Shown: positions 45,853-58,137, counted from the first letter of the stretch. The stretch: 64,000 bases of DNA from Colletotrichum lupini (GCF_023278565.1 NC_064682.1:3162001-3226000), one strand, 5' to 3'. The notes: generated from the sequence alone by a model not told the origin. Made by a program: numbers and translations.

Positions 45853-47230
45853 ATGGTTCTCTGTGAGTGTTAAATAAAATGTTTGGCTCAAGCAAATAGT
45901 CTTCTCTGACCGACTACAATCACTAGTACTCGACGCTGATCCGAATCCCGACAACTTCTATTCCCGGCTCATTCGAGGGCAAAGATTCGCCGTCATTCCA
46001 ACATTCCCGCTGGAGTCAGGAGAAGAACTCTTTGACTGCTCAATCGCATACAAAACATGGGGAAAATTGAACGAGCAAAGCGACAATGCTCTGGTCATAT
46101 GCCACGCTCTGACGGGGAGCAGTGATGTGAGCGACTGGTGGAGCCCCCTCATAGGACCTGGGAAAGCCTTTGACCCTCGACACTTCTTTATCTTCTGTGG
46201 CAATGTCCTGGGCTCCCCCTACGGGAGTGCGTCTCCTTTGACCATTAACCCAGGTACTGGCCAACGGTATGCGAGCGAGTTCCCCCAGACGACGGTCAGA
46301 GACGATGTCAGAGCACACAAGATGGTGCTTGATGCTCTTGGTGTCAAGTCGGTAGCAGCCGTCATTGGAGGCTCTATGGGTGGCATGACAACTCTAGAAT
46401 GGCCTCTCTGTACACCATCAGGTTTTGTCCGAAACATTGTTCCTATTGCTACGGCTGCTGATCACTCTGCCTGGGGCATATCTTGGGCTGAAACCCAACG
46501 ACAGTGCATTTACTCCGACCCAAAGTACGACGATGGATACTATGAGCCGATCCCGGAAGGCCAACCCTCAGCAGGACTTGCAGCAGCTCGGATGATTGCC
46601 ATGCTGACATATCGTTCTTGCACGAGTTTCGATAGCCGCTTCGGGAGAAAACCTCCACGAAATCCCCAGATACCTCGGGAACCACCTTTGGATCTTCCGA
46701 GGACAGACGCGTCCATCATGGAAATGCCAAGACCCAGAAGAGACAGAGACTCGCAGCGGAAACAAAATCCATCATTTTCGGCCCAGGGATACCTACACTA
46801 TCAGGGAGAGAAGTTTATTAATAGGTTTGATGCCAATTGTTATTTGCACATCACCAACAAGATGGACAGCCACGACGTCACCTATGGCCGGACGCAACCA
46901 TCGGGCGATGAAGGCTTGGCGGAGGTGTTGTCTCGAGTACCGCCGGGAGCGTTGGTCATTGGCGTGGAGACCGATGCGCTTTTCCTCCCTGAGCAGCAAA
47001 AGCGGCTTGCCACCAACTTACCTAGTGCATCATTACACGTTCTCAAGTCATCTGATGGACATGACGGTTTTCTACTCGAGTTTGAGCAGCTCGATACCTT
47101 GATCCAAGCCCAGCTAAGATCTCAGTTGCCGAATCTCTATGGCATGATACATGAGTCAGATGAATCGCTAGACCTTCTTGCGATAGACGAGGCTGGGGAA
47201 AGCTTGACGGGCGAAGTCGAGGATTGGTAG
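45853..47230 (+). CDS. Homoserine O-acetyltransferase
   Basis: Two exons, a 10-bp first exon 45853-45862 and 45927-47230, give 437 residues. The enzyme transfers acetyl from acetyl-CoA to homoserine. It is an alpha/beta hydrolase of the MET2 type: IAYKTWGKLN, then ALTGSSD, the nucleophile elbow GGSMGGMTTLEW with Ser153, Asp353 in GVETDALFLP and His382 in SSDGHDGFLLEF complete the triad. The middle contains RFGRKPP and FSAQGYLHYQGEKFINRFDANCY, typical of fungal members. The main frame is certain; the tiny first exon is inferred from ATGGTTCTCT followed by GTGAGT and CACTAG, and another upstream start is possible. Its product is the substrate of the PLP lyase at 36602. Confidence 0.9.
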
Positions 47231-47299
47231 AGCTGTCTAGGTAGCTCAGGCTTCAGGTCAAAGCCCGAAGTTAGGGGCATCCTTCAGATGGACGGGACG

Positions 47300-47667
47300 C
47301 TAGGCAAAGTTATCGGCAGCCTTTGACAGCGGCTTTACCACGTCAACAAACACACTCGACGTAGATGAGAGGCTTTTGGCCTGCTCACACAGCGTTTCAA
47401 TGCGCCCCAATTTCTACCGGTTGCTTCATCGTCATGTGGCGGGAAGGCAGAGAACAGGACGGGTGGACTTACCTCTGCCTTCGAAGCGATTTTCTTTCCA
47501 GACATGGATTCAGGACTGTCGACCAAAGACAGCAATGATATCTCAACGAATTGATATTCAGATCATCAAATTACTTGCAAGCATATCGAACATGATGTGG
47601 CAAACAGATACCAAATTGTCTACGCTGAGTTCGAGGGAAAATATTCTCATAGCAAATGCATCGTCTC
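47300..47667 (-). CDS. Possible small spliced gene, 5' end unresolved
   Basis: Three minus-strand segments join in one frame through good GT-AG introns: 47667-47612 (AFAMRIFSLELSVDNL), 47541-47473 (ISLLSLVDSPESMSGKKIAS and KAE) and 47413-47300 (KLGRIETLCEQAKSLSSTSS, ending NFA and TAG at 47300). The introns are 70 and 59 bp, and both junctions fall between codons. The composition is protein-like and helical. I could not find a convincing first exon; protein-like fragments continue upstream on the same strand to about 48030. It could be a small gene or a decayed one. It lies between the acetyltransferase and aspartate kinase genes. Confidence 0.35.
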
Positions 47668-48651
47668 CTATGCACAGTTTAGTTGATGAGAATGGCGGCC
47701 AATGCTTCTCTACAGTGTGAGTTGAAGCGGCACGTACTCCATGATCGACCAGCGCCACGAAGTCTAGCTGGAGCTAGCATAGACGCCCTCGAGTGTGACT
47801 AGGATGGAAGAAGCCCTTGTTCAACGTGCCTGCAGCTTTCTCTGTCTGCAACGGGAGCAGCCGACAGAGATGCTTGTCAGCTCCTCCTGTCGAAGTAATT
47901 CATTGGTTGGCGGGGGGTAATGACAGGCGACTCGTCCGAGGGTCAATCACCGCCGATGTCACTTACACAATCACATACATGGATGGTGGCGGCCGCAGAT
48001 TGCAGAATATGTCATCCCACATTTAGCACCAGCCAACTTCGCGCCGACCAAATGCCGCTATACTTTGAGCTCGCGCCAAAGACCAACAACGCCGCGCCGA
48101 AACCGATGGAGCGAAGCTGTTTTGCGCAGTCGCCGAGCGGCTGAATCCCGTTGTCATAGTGGCTTCTGGTCTTCAAACCCCGAGTCGGGATTTGGCCCAC
48201 GATCATGCAGCACTCACCGACGGACAAACTCCACCCATCCCGAACAGCATCTCCAATAGCAGTAACTCTCTGGGAAATATGCCTCGAAGGTGTGGAAATG
48301 CGCAATTGTCCATTCCGCAATGGACACTGGGATACTGGCCGAAGGAGTGCGTCCGTCGCCGACCTCGAGTCCCCCCTCGACCAAAGTCGTCGCCGGATGT
48401 AGAATCGCCCATTGCCTACTTGTCGTCGTGCTTTGCAATCCATCCCACGAAAGGAGTGTCGACTGAGTTTCTGCGGCTGGAAAACACGACGATATATGGA
48501 GTTTAATAAGGCCAAGTCACTTGAGCACATTTCAATTTGAATCGAGCAAGGTCCACAGCTCTTCGGCTCCCGCTCGACTGACCCTTTCCACTGTCCCACG
48601 CGCGCAAGACAGGTCTGCCATCCTCCAGTCTGCCTAGTCCCACCGCCAACC
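47668..48651. promoter_or_regulatory. Upstream region of the aspartate kinase gene
   Basis: It holds the promoter of the kinase gene. Within it, GAATCCCG occurs at 48143 and a perfect inverted repeat CCCGA-G-TCGGG at 48179-48189, inside AAACCCCGAGTCGGGATTT; these resemble the motifs between the nitrilase and acetyltransferase genes. Minus-strand protein-like fragments (for example around 48070-48200) may belong to the unresolved gene ending at 47300. Confidence 0.45.
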
Positions 48652-50701
48652 ATGGAGACCTCCAGAGAAAACAGGCCATGGCTGGTGCAGAAGTACGGTG
48701 GTACTAGCCTTGGAAAACTCCTCGAGTCGATCTGCAGCAAAATCGTCCCATCCTACCTGCGAGACTACAACCTGGTTGTCGTCTGCTCGGCCCTCTCCGG
48801 TTCCACCAAGTCGAGCGGAACCACAAGCCTGTTGCTTGAATGCGTATCACACGCTGAGGCCGGACTCTCTGCGCAGACGCTGCTCAACAAGAACATTGAT
48901 GCCATTCGGGATAGCCATGTCCGGCTTCTCGAGAAGCATCTCGTCAACTCCAATGGCACAAGAAGCGACTTGTGTAACGACATCTTCGACTCTACAAAGA
49001 CCCTCATTGTAAAGGAGTGTGAGAGCCTTCGAGGCTTCCTTTTGGCAGCACAGATCATCGGGGAGCTATCTCCAAGGGCACGGGACCGTGTCATCGCTCT
49101 CGGAGAGAAGCTTGCGTGCAGAGTTGTAGCTGCGTTTCTCTGTAGCAGAAATATCCCGGCCGAACCTATCATCCTAGAAGACATAGTTGAGGCAGTGTTC
49201 GGTGCTAGTGTGTTCGACCAGAAGACGGCACTGGACAACCTCGGCCCTCGGTTCTATCACCTCATTGCAGACGAGATCACCAAGAGGATACATGACTGCG
49301 GCGACCATGTTCCCATCGTCACCGGCTTCTTTGGCATCATGCCAGACTCGCTGCTCAAGAACGTCGGCCGGGGATACTCGGACCTTTGTGCGGCTATGTG
49401 TGCGGTGGGAACCAAAGCGGCGGAACTTCAGATCTGGAAAGAGGTTGATGGGATCTTCACTGCGGATCCGAGAAAGGTCCCGTCAGCAAGACTATTGTCC
49501 ACAGTCACGTCGGAGGAAGCTACAGAGTTGACGTACTACGGGAGCGAAGTTATACATCCCTTGACAATGGATCAAATACGTTGCGCCAACATTCCCTTGA
49601 GACTGAAGAATGTCTTCAATCCAACGGCATCCGGCACGATCATCTACCCCTCTCGAACCCCCTCCCCGCCCCTTACTCCTCCAACACCAACAGACGAAAA
49701 GGTCGATATCAAGGTCCCTCTGCCCTCCATTGACTACATGTTGGGGAATGGTTATCACGGCGATCGGCAAGAGAGAAGGCGACCTACCGCCGTCACAGTT
49801 AAAGACGATATCCTCTTGGTCAATGTGGTTTGCAACAGAAACACCAAGTCTCAGGGGTTCTTGTCCGGCGTTTTTGATCGTCTCGAGGATGCGGGAATCA
49901 AGACGGATCTCGTCACTACTAGCGAGCGCAGCGTTAGTCTCGCGTTTCAGCATTCCCAAGAGGGCTCTTGTCAACATCAGAGGCTGAGAGTTGAGCTGGA
50001 AAAGTTTGGAAAGGTAATGCTTTCACACCTCGAGACAGTCCAGTCATACATGCTTTGCTCCGTGAAATTCAGGACTGACCAAAGATGCCGTGCATGCAGG
50101 TGACTATCACAGAAAACATGTCCATCGTCACTATCGTTGGGCACAAAATGAGGAACATGGTCGGCATATCAGCAGAGATCATGTCCGCCCTAGCATCCGC
50201 CAAGATCAACATCTTCATGGTCAGCCAAGGAGCAAGCGAGATCAACATATCGTAAGTCTAATTCTCCCTTGGCACCTCGTCGAACTTCCTCCTCAGCTCA
50301 TCACCCACGCTAACCAACGTCACCCCAGTCTCGTCGTCCGCGCAGAAGACGCAGTCCTCGCCATGAACGTCGTCCACAGCAAAGTCCTCCGTATCCCAAC
50401 GCACTGGGAACAGGAGACAAACTTCATCAAAGGTGCGGAAACCCAGAAGCAGCAGAAGCAGCAGAGGGCCCGGCAGGCTGAAAACATCGTCGTCGGGCCC
50501 TGTTACCGACCACCGCCGCTTACACACCCCTCTTCCAGGTCCGTGGCTCTACTGACGAGGACGAATGCGGCGGCGGTGGTGACGACGGCGGGGCGTGATA
50601 GCCGTAGGTCAAGTGTTTATCGTGTCGCTGCTGGGCCTGCTGAGGCGGCTGCGTATCGGTATATTGTGAAGAGGTGGTTGAAGAAGAGGAGGCATGTTTG
50701 A
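48652..50701 (+). CDS. Aspartate kinase
   Basis: Three exons, 48652-50013, 50100-50251 and 50329-50701, give 628 residues. The enzyme phosphorylates aspartate, the first step towards homoserine, threonine and methionine. Marks: QKYGGTSLGK at residue 13, VVVCSALSGSTKSSGTT, PIVTGFFG and GRGYSDLCAA, ELQIWKEVDGIFTADPRKVP, ELTYYGSEVIHPLTMDQI, then two ACT-type regulatory parts (from ILLVNVVCNR and from MSIVTIVGHKMRNMVGISAE). It resembles yeast Hom3. After VLAMNVVHSKVL, where this family normally ends within a few residues, about 100 more Arg/Ala-rich residues follow; a missed intron or genuine extension is possible. The place beside a homoserine acetyltransferase suggests a pathway-specific paralogue like Fub3. 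Confidence 0.9.
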
Positions 50702-53700
50702 GCTTCTCAAGGAGCGATGAACTGGTTATTGAGATACGGATGTGTTCTTATCGTTGGCTTTCATCGTTCCTTCTCTTTGTTCTTTGATGATTGGCATCAA
50801 GTGGCGTTGCATGGCGAAAGATGGGGGACATGGCCTTTTTCGTTTCTGAAGATATCACCAGATACCATTAATCGATGTTTTCATTCTGCCATGAAGATTC
50901 TATGTGCACTTTTTGTGTTCATAGGGCAGCTTCATTGATGGTATATGGAGTTCAGGGCAAGTATATGAGGCACTCTTGAGTCTCTATAAGACGTAGAACA
51001 ATCGATTCAGGTAAGTATCCGTCTCTTCAGCTCTCCGATATCTTACTTCCTACTATAGTTGCTAACAGAGACGACTTCTCTAAGTTCTACTTCTGAGCCT
51101 CCATCATGAGCATTTAACATGGTTCATGGATTTGGCTGATGGTCACAAGTCCTAACGTCAGACAACACCACGCGCCATGTGTCACTCCGCTATTCACCAG
51201 CTTGACTACCTTGCCCTTCTTTACCTCTATACTTTAATCTCGAGAACTTTCTCCTGCGTCTATTATACTTGCTCTATCCTAATGCTAGTGACTGCATAGG
51301 CACTACATAGTTCGAGAGGCTGGCGAAGTTGGAGCTGAAGGTTTGTGTTATGCGTTCTCTACGATGAGAGATGATGTTTTGGGGTATGCCTGCTTTGTTG
51401 CATGGTCTGGGTCATTGTTTCCGCTAGACATCTTGGTATGAGATGCTTTCTTGGTCCGAGGATTTGATAATGGGAGAAGGTTCTTCAAGAGTGGACGGTA
51501 GCTTTGATTTCCCCTCGAAGCTACGTGAGTTTGCTATGATCTCGATGCTCCATTTCTAAATGCATACTTTATGGTGTTTCTCTAGAACCACAAGTCTTCA
51601 TTGTTGATGTTATGAGACTGTCTCCTTTTAACTCCTGAGGCTGAGGGACTCAGCTCGAGCAGGGTACCGCTTTCGAGTACTTTTCTCTTGCAAGAAGTCA
51701 CTGATGGTTGCAGTCAAGGAATGATGATGGTTGGCTTTGGGGGTTTACCTCTCCTTGACAGGTAGTAACAACTTCAACACGAATCACGGATTCCTCACTG
51801 AGAGCTGAATTGGCGATGAGCACGAAGATCCATGACCCATTGGTCAAGATTTTCTCGGGGAACTTGAGGGGGCGCTCGAATACCCAACCATCGGACCTCT
51901 GGTTTCGTGGGCTGCGAATCGTGATTCAAAACTCCTGTCCTTCAAGGACTTTCATCATGTCCCTGCGGCCTCATAGTCCGTTCGAATTCCCAGCTCTATC
52001 AAGCTCTCCAAGTTGGCCACTCAAAATCCGTCTTGCGTAACGCGTCCAGCTTCTGGGGACTTAGGCTTCAATATGATGTTTTCAGGGTCCATCTCCTGAA
52101 CCACCTCCATTAAATGCATGGCCGCATCTCCTACACAACTGAGTTACGGCTATGGGCAAGAAACGAAGGTTAGTATAATCAACTACTCTATTATGAGTGC
52201 TTGCTCTTATATAGCCAGGTCAACCGAATGCTGCACGGATTCCATTGCGGCGTGGTAGCTTCGGGCCTTGTCGGGAGATCATCAGTGGGATTTTTTGGCT
52301 ATCGATCCTTCACGCATGTGGATCCCGTGAATGCTTCTTCAAAGATGTCCCTATTTTTGTTGGATCAAAGCTTCTGGAGAGACGGGCCACGACTCACGAG
52401 CGTGGGCAGAAATATGATGACACTTTACGATCAGACAAAATTTGTTCGTCTCAAAACGCTGTACTGTAATCTGAACACGTCGCCGCGTCAATTTGAGCGC
52501 AATTGAAGCGAGCTTCGAACGAAATGTTCGTCGCATGTAACGGTCTAACAAAGCCAGTTCAGTAACCATCTCGGCACAAAGAGTCGAATTATAGAGCGAG
52601 TTGCAGTGACTAAGCGGAACTACGCACCACGCCAAGGCAGAATAATTGAGCGCGCGCAACCCTGTCTCAAATCAAGTGCCACTACCTCTGTCAATGACTC
52701 CACTGTATCCACAGGCGTTAGTGGCCGTGTAAGTGTTCCCGACGGCGTTCTATAACCCGCGGGAACCACCAGTTTGAGGGCGGAAGACGTTGTTTATTTG
52801 ACGTTCCCGCCGACGTGGGAAAAGAGCATAGTAGCTCGATCTCCGACACCAAGATTGGCAGCTCTTCTGACCCATTCTAGAACGTTTTCGGTTGTCGGGT
52901 CGCCAGAAGGGTGATATCGGCGCAATGCTAGGGCGTCTCAGACTAGCCTTGGCGATATAGAGTTTCACTGTTAATAACCGCTGGCGGATATTGGAAACAT
53001 TGAATATATGATTGTGGATTTCCCTCCCGCCGGCTCGGCTTTACGAAAAGAGTGGGAGAGTTTTTGCGCCTGCACATGCGCCGACTTTCGATCAATTGGC
53101 CGATGTGTTCGTTTATTCTTCCGTCTGAAGAGAACGTTTCGTGGGCATCTCCGGACACTTTCTTGAGTTCTTTGTTAACAACGCCGGAGATGCAGAGGGG
53201 ATCTGCGTATCAGGGCTCTGAGCCAAGTTTGAGGTTTATCAGTCGCGGAGTTGCACATGGAACAGTTTATACTTAGTCTTTGCAACTGCCCACTGGGAGA
53301 CATACTTTGTTCCATCTCGTCATAAAACTCCGCCTGAACTATCCGGACTGTGACCGGACGGCATCGTGCGGGACCTCAGGCCCCATTGAGAACCCCATCA
53401 CCAGATTACGCAAGCAATGATCTACGAACGCAACGACGATGCTATTTAGCCAACGAATCCGGGCGCAGAGACTTTGTCTTGGTACCAATATCCCCTTAAT
53501 ATCAGGGGCATCGCCATATTGCGGCTTTGCAACTCCTCCACGTGGCGCGAGGGACTCGGTGCCCAGTTGATGCCGGGAGGTCCGGAGTTTTTAGGACTTT
53601 CAGCGAGGCTCTTCGTGGAAACCAGGCACTGGCAATCTAACACGACTCGCGCCCGCAGACCTCCGCCGCTGGATTTGTTCGCTGCAAGTTCTCTCCCAGG

Positions 53701-54343
53701 CTTCTCCCCAGGCTGGCCGACCTGAGCTCCGTGCACCCAACCCCGAACGGGGCGGTGGTTCCGAAACTGAATCAGCGGGAAACTCTATTTGGGTTCTGAC
53801 GGGGTGTAACCTTGCCTCTCTCTGCGTCTAGGAGAAGAGGGCTACAGCTACGGAGCACCAAATCACTGCAAGTTTACCCAGCAGCACGGTTCAGGCTGAC
53901 GAGGCGCGCCGAGTTACAGATGCCAAGGGGGCATGACACGGAACTTGCAAGTGAACCCCGTTCAATCCCAGACAGCACTCAAAAGTTTCTGGAGAGTAAG
54001 GGGCAGCGCTAAACGGTGGGCGGAGAGCTTGGAAGGAGGTAGCCACTGCGGAATGTCGAAACCCAAAGCCAAATTCCGGAATCGCGTGCCAGACACCCAG
54101 AGGAAGGCAGATCAGATCAGACGATGCTGGTCAATTCGTGGGACCGTGGTGGGCATACAAATGGTCAACTGTTCCCACCGTCTTGAGTTGTGTTCCTTCT
54201 TGCTCGGACTTCTGAATTTCTGTAGATCATCTTTTCACGTTCTTTTCACATTCTTTTCCGTTCGTCTCATCTGGACGCTTTATTTCCAAATCACCACACT
54301 CTTTTTTACAAACATACACCCGCTCGTAGCCGGCCTAGGAACA
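50702..54343. other. 3.6-kb gene-poor region
   Basis: No supported gene, tRNA or repeat was found. Short frames (for example 52201-52506 plus, 53446-53736 minus) are unsupported and often overlap. Composition is normal with no RIP signature. The right end (about 54180-54340) is pyrimidine-rich with TTTTCAC repeats and leads into the GH131 gene. Confidence 0.4.
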
Positions 54344-55410
54344 ATGTTCGCTTCTACCATCTTTCTCTCTCTCGTCGCCGCCGCCGCGGCCGCTTGCGAC
54401 GGCACCACCCCCAAGAACAACACCGGCGCCGTTTCCCCCGGTGCCAAGGCCCAGTGCGCCCTCCAGTTTGATGGCCGCATCCCCAAGACCTTCAAGGCTG
54501 CCGACTTCGACAGCACCTCCAGCCCTTTCAACACCGCCAACGTGTTCGGCAAGGGCCTGAAGTTCAGCGAGATTGTCCAGCTCCCTGGCGGCAACTCCCT
54601 GGTAAGTTTTGACATGAGAGCGAAGCAGTCCGGAACCAGATTGGGTTCCCGGATTGTCGTCTACGGAAAGCGTTTGAACTAACACCCAATTCCCCAGTTC
54701 GATGTCAACTCCACCCAGCCCTTCGAGGTCACCATCAACGACAAGTCCATCTTCGCCCCCAGCGAGACCAATGTCCAGGTCGGCTTCCGCCGCGCCGAGA
54801 TGCTGCCCCTCAGCAACGACGGCAAGGACGCCTCGACCCAGGGCATCAAGACGCTGCACTTCTCCCTGCAGAAGGATGCCCAGCGTCCCCTGAACCTGTC
54901 CCACGAGTACCAGCTCGTCTTCCTCGAGAGCGCCGACTTCAGCACCAACCAGGTCGTCCTCAAGACCGGTACCATCCTCGGCCAGAACACCGCCGACCCC
55001 GATACCCTCCAGCTCTTCGGCAACGTCAACTCCAGCCCCGTCCCCGAGCTCTTCAAGACCAAGTTCACTGCCGGTGTCTTCCACAATTTTGCCATTAAGC
55101 TCGATTTCACCAAGAAGTATGTTCTACCTCCCAACTTTGTTCTCTATGCCTGGTCGCTAACATGACTTTCAGCACCACCGAGGTCTTCTACTCCCAGGGC
55201 AACTCCGCCCTCAAGTCGACCGGCGCCGCTGTCACCAACAACATTGCCGGCCAGGGCCAGTACCACTTCGGTATGCTCAAGAAGCCCGTCAACGGTGGCT
55301 CCGACATCACCAAGAGCGGTGACCAGCCCACCGGCATCAACGAGGGTATCATCTACGGTGGCATCTTCCAGGAGGACAGCTCCGCTGGCTGCATCTCCCT
55401 CTCCCCCTAA
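54344..55410 (+). CDS. GH131 family glucanase, secreted
   Basis: Three exons, 54344-54601, 54698-55116 and 55173-55410, with introns of 96 and 56 bp, give 304 residues. A signal peptide is clear ([20 protein letters not shown]). The mature part matches the GH131 N-terminal domain: [10 protein letters not shown], then the phrases [33 protein letters not shown] and [19 protein letters not shown] (which together carry much of the family pattern), [10 protein letters not shown] and [20 protein letters not shown] at the end. Known GH131 enzymes cleave beta-1,3-, beta-1,6- or beta-1,4-glucans, so plant cell-wall or fungal glucan degradation is expected outside the cell. No cellulose-binding module is present. 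Confidence 0.9.
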
Positions 55411-57899
55411 ACCAAACACCACTAGAGGACCAAAACAAGACATGGCGCAACGACGAGGTGGTTCCGGATTGAAGGCTTATTTCTCTTTATTATTAGTACG
55501 GTCTTCGCAAAGTTGACTTTCTGGAGGCCTTGCATTATTCTGAAGAGAAAGGATTCTAAAATACATGACTCTCATAAATGTGATATTGCCACTTGACCAT
55601 CGTGCCGCTACCGCATGGTTTCATCCAAGTAATCGACCGACTGCAACGCGCTGAGCCTAGCAATTTTGGGGAGAGACTTAGATGCAGACGAAAGCTCGAA
55701 ACGACACTTGGTCACACGACTGTAATATGCAACCACCACCTTGGCAATGTGAACGTCTAGTCCCGTCATTCAAATCAACCAATCACCAAACAGATGTTTC
55801 TAGCCGTCATGTGTAATAGGCTCGGGTTGGGGATCACGAAGCTGACGCCCAGTCGACGCCTTCATCTGGGAGTGAACATACTACCGCTTCCGATACGCTC
55901 GTATATCTCAAATGAAGCACTGATACGTCACAGAACCGCAAGCTTTGAATTGCCTCATCCCAGTGGCTGGACGAAGTAGCCGTAGGCATGAGTACATGAT
56001 ACGCTGATGGTCTGCTTACCTCCACGTCCGAAGTCCATCGCGTCACCCTGGTCCAGGATCGCATGTGCTTCGAAGACTTGGTTTGGATGGTGGCTCTTCG
56101 TATTCAACCATCGCCAATAGGAACCCTTAGAAACACGGACGAAACCCGTGCGCGCGTGTTCAGGTACTGACTTTGGCACCTCAAGATGTTGAAGTCTTCG
56201 CATCGAAGTCAGTAAAAGCCCCGATTTGCCTCAGATCAAGAATGAGGAAATCTCGAGCCAGGCACCAGAGGAATGAGAGGCAAAAGAGACGGAAGGTGAA
56301 AACGCCATCGTGAGCGTTGACCTACCTATCATGCATCGATAGAGAAAGATGGGCTATCTGCTGTGTCACTTGAGACGTATGGCTCGTGCTCCTCGGCATG
56401 AGCGAGAGGTTGTCTCATCGAGGACTAACACCACCAAAAGGAACTCGACCGTAAGATATGCAAGGCTTTCGAGTTCAGTCGACTCAGATATCAGCTCAAC
56501 GAGTCGGGCCTCGGGTTCCGCTCCGTTTGGCGTCTGTCTGGTGGGCACAAGAGCTGGACGACATGGGGCCTGGACCGAGACGTCCTTCGATAGAGTGGAG
56601 CCAGCACCTCCAATGTTTTCTCCGTCGGAACTTGGTATTGGTTTGAGCTGGTGAGAGAGGTCGGGGGCTTGGGTCTTCGATAGACGGGATGATAGGGCAG
56701 ACGCTCGTACTCAGGTGTCGACCCGTAGCTATCACCGAGACCACAAATATTCTCAACAACATGCCCTCTGGTTATGAAAAAGGTAAGAATGCGGTATGAT
56801 ACTCACCGTCGACGTTCATACTAATAGTCACCATAGTCACTTTCCATTAGCCAGCCTTCCACGGCGAATACGTTCAGTAACGATTCGCTTCCCGTGGGGG
56901 AGATGCAAAGAGTATGCTTTTGGAGCTTGTTTGTGTATTCTTCTCGTTTTAAGCACAAGGGGTTTCCCTTTCACTCTCAGACCTTCAAAGTTCTCAGTCA
57001 GCTGCGCCATCTAGGTGTCACGTTTGTGCAAATTTCTAGAAACATTGGCAAGCCGCAACGCCAGCCTCACTACGTTCAAGGACGCACAATACCTATCACA
57101 GCCATGGACTGAGGCTTTCAAATTCTCAACGAGAAGATCAAAAGGCGACTATCCATACGGAGTACTCCAGCCCCCATTCTAACGTCTTTGGAGTCTGCAT
57201 AGGCTTGAAAGTAGAAAGACCCACATGCCCACCTTCCGCGGAGCCACAAATATCGATGAAAATTTAAGAAAAATCAAAAACATACAACACCAGGTCTTCG
57301 CTGGTCGTCACCGACCCAACTACTAATCCGGCCCTCATTGGCTTGTCTAGGGGAGAGCGGACGGGATCCCGAATTTTCCAATGGGTATGGTCGTATGTGA
57401 AGGAATGAGGGCATTGTGACATTCATGAAGGCACCTAGGACAACACGCATAACTGTCTTACGTGGAGAACCTTCGTCAGCAAATCTGACATCTTAATCAC
57501 TCTAGGCTTGCGCAAAGATTACCATTGTCTTATTCTGTCTGTTCTGAGATGCAATACAGCGAGAGACTCGTTAGACTAGGCTCGCAGAAAACTTCACAAG
57601 TGATTCAGCAGCCCACAGGGAGTTTACAAAGAATACTTAACACGCTCGTCGTATTTTCCAATTGCTCTCAATATTCTTTGAGAACTATAACATATTGAAA
57701 TGTCGTAGATGGTTATTGAATGATAGAATCAGATTGATGTAATGTCATCGCTTGATGTACACGCCTCCTCAGAAGCTTTCTTAATGCGTCAAATGCACGA
57801 GACACTGATACGTAACATTCTATAGTTCCTCGATTCTGGCATCAAAATCTCAGGGTTATGCTATCTGAAATTTGATTTTCCGTAGGAATATCCTGACGT
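55411..57899. other. 2.5-kb intergenic region
   Basis: No supported gene was found. Frames of up to 101 codons (56349-56654 plus) lack domains. Base composition is normal. Confidence 0.4.
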
Positions 57900-58137
57900 C
57901 TAGTACGGAACACACTCGCAGATATTGCCAGGGAGACTTGAGGAGGAGATTGGTAAGCTCATGTTGCCAATGCAATACCAAGAGCATCGAGTGGACAACT
58001 CACCGGCACAACTTGTCCGCAAAGCCACCGCAGTTTTGGATGCAGTCTGCCGTGCTCTGGCAAGCCTCTTGTGCTAAGACTTGTTGCGAGAAGAAGGCCA
58101 GGGCGGTCACGGCGACGGAGATGACGTTGAAGCGCAT
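57900..58137 (-). CDS. Small secreted defensin-like peptide
   Basis: Two minus-strand exons, 58137-58004 and 57936-57900, separated by a 67-bp intron (GTGAGT...AAG with a CTTAC branch-like site), give 56 residues. Residues 1-22 are a signal peptide (MRFNVISVAVTALAFFSQQV, cleaving near LAQ). The remaining 34 residues have six cysteines at 26, 32, 36, 44, 51 and 53, spacing C-x5-C-x3-C-x7-C-x6-C-x-C. C-x3-C with a later C-x-C is the signature of the cysteine-stabilised alpha-beta fold of defensins. An alternative acceptor 21 bp upstream would add seven residues in frame and keep all cysteines. It could be an antimicrobial peptide or an effector; activity is not shown. A TATA box lies about 104 bp upstream. 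Confidence 0.65.

Noticed and set aside
48012..48740. 242-codon minus-strand frame
   Set aside because: Overlaps the start of the aspartate kinase gene and lacks domain features; only its lower part may belong to the unresolved small gene.
53440..53740. Frames on both strands with Trp/Pro-rich peptides
   Set aside because: Both strands are open over the same stretch, with no domain or splice support.
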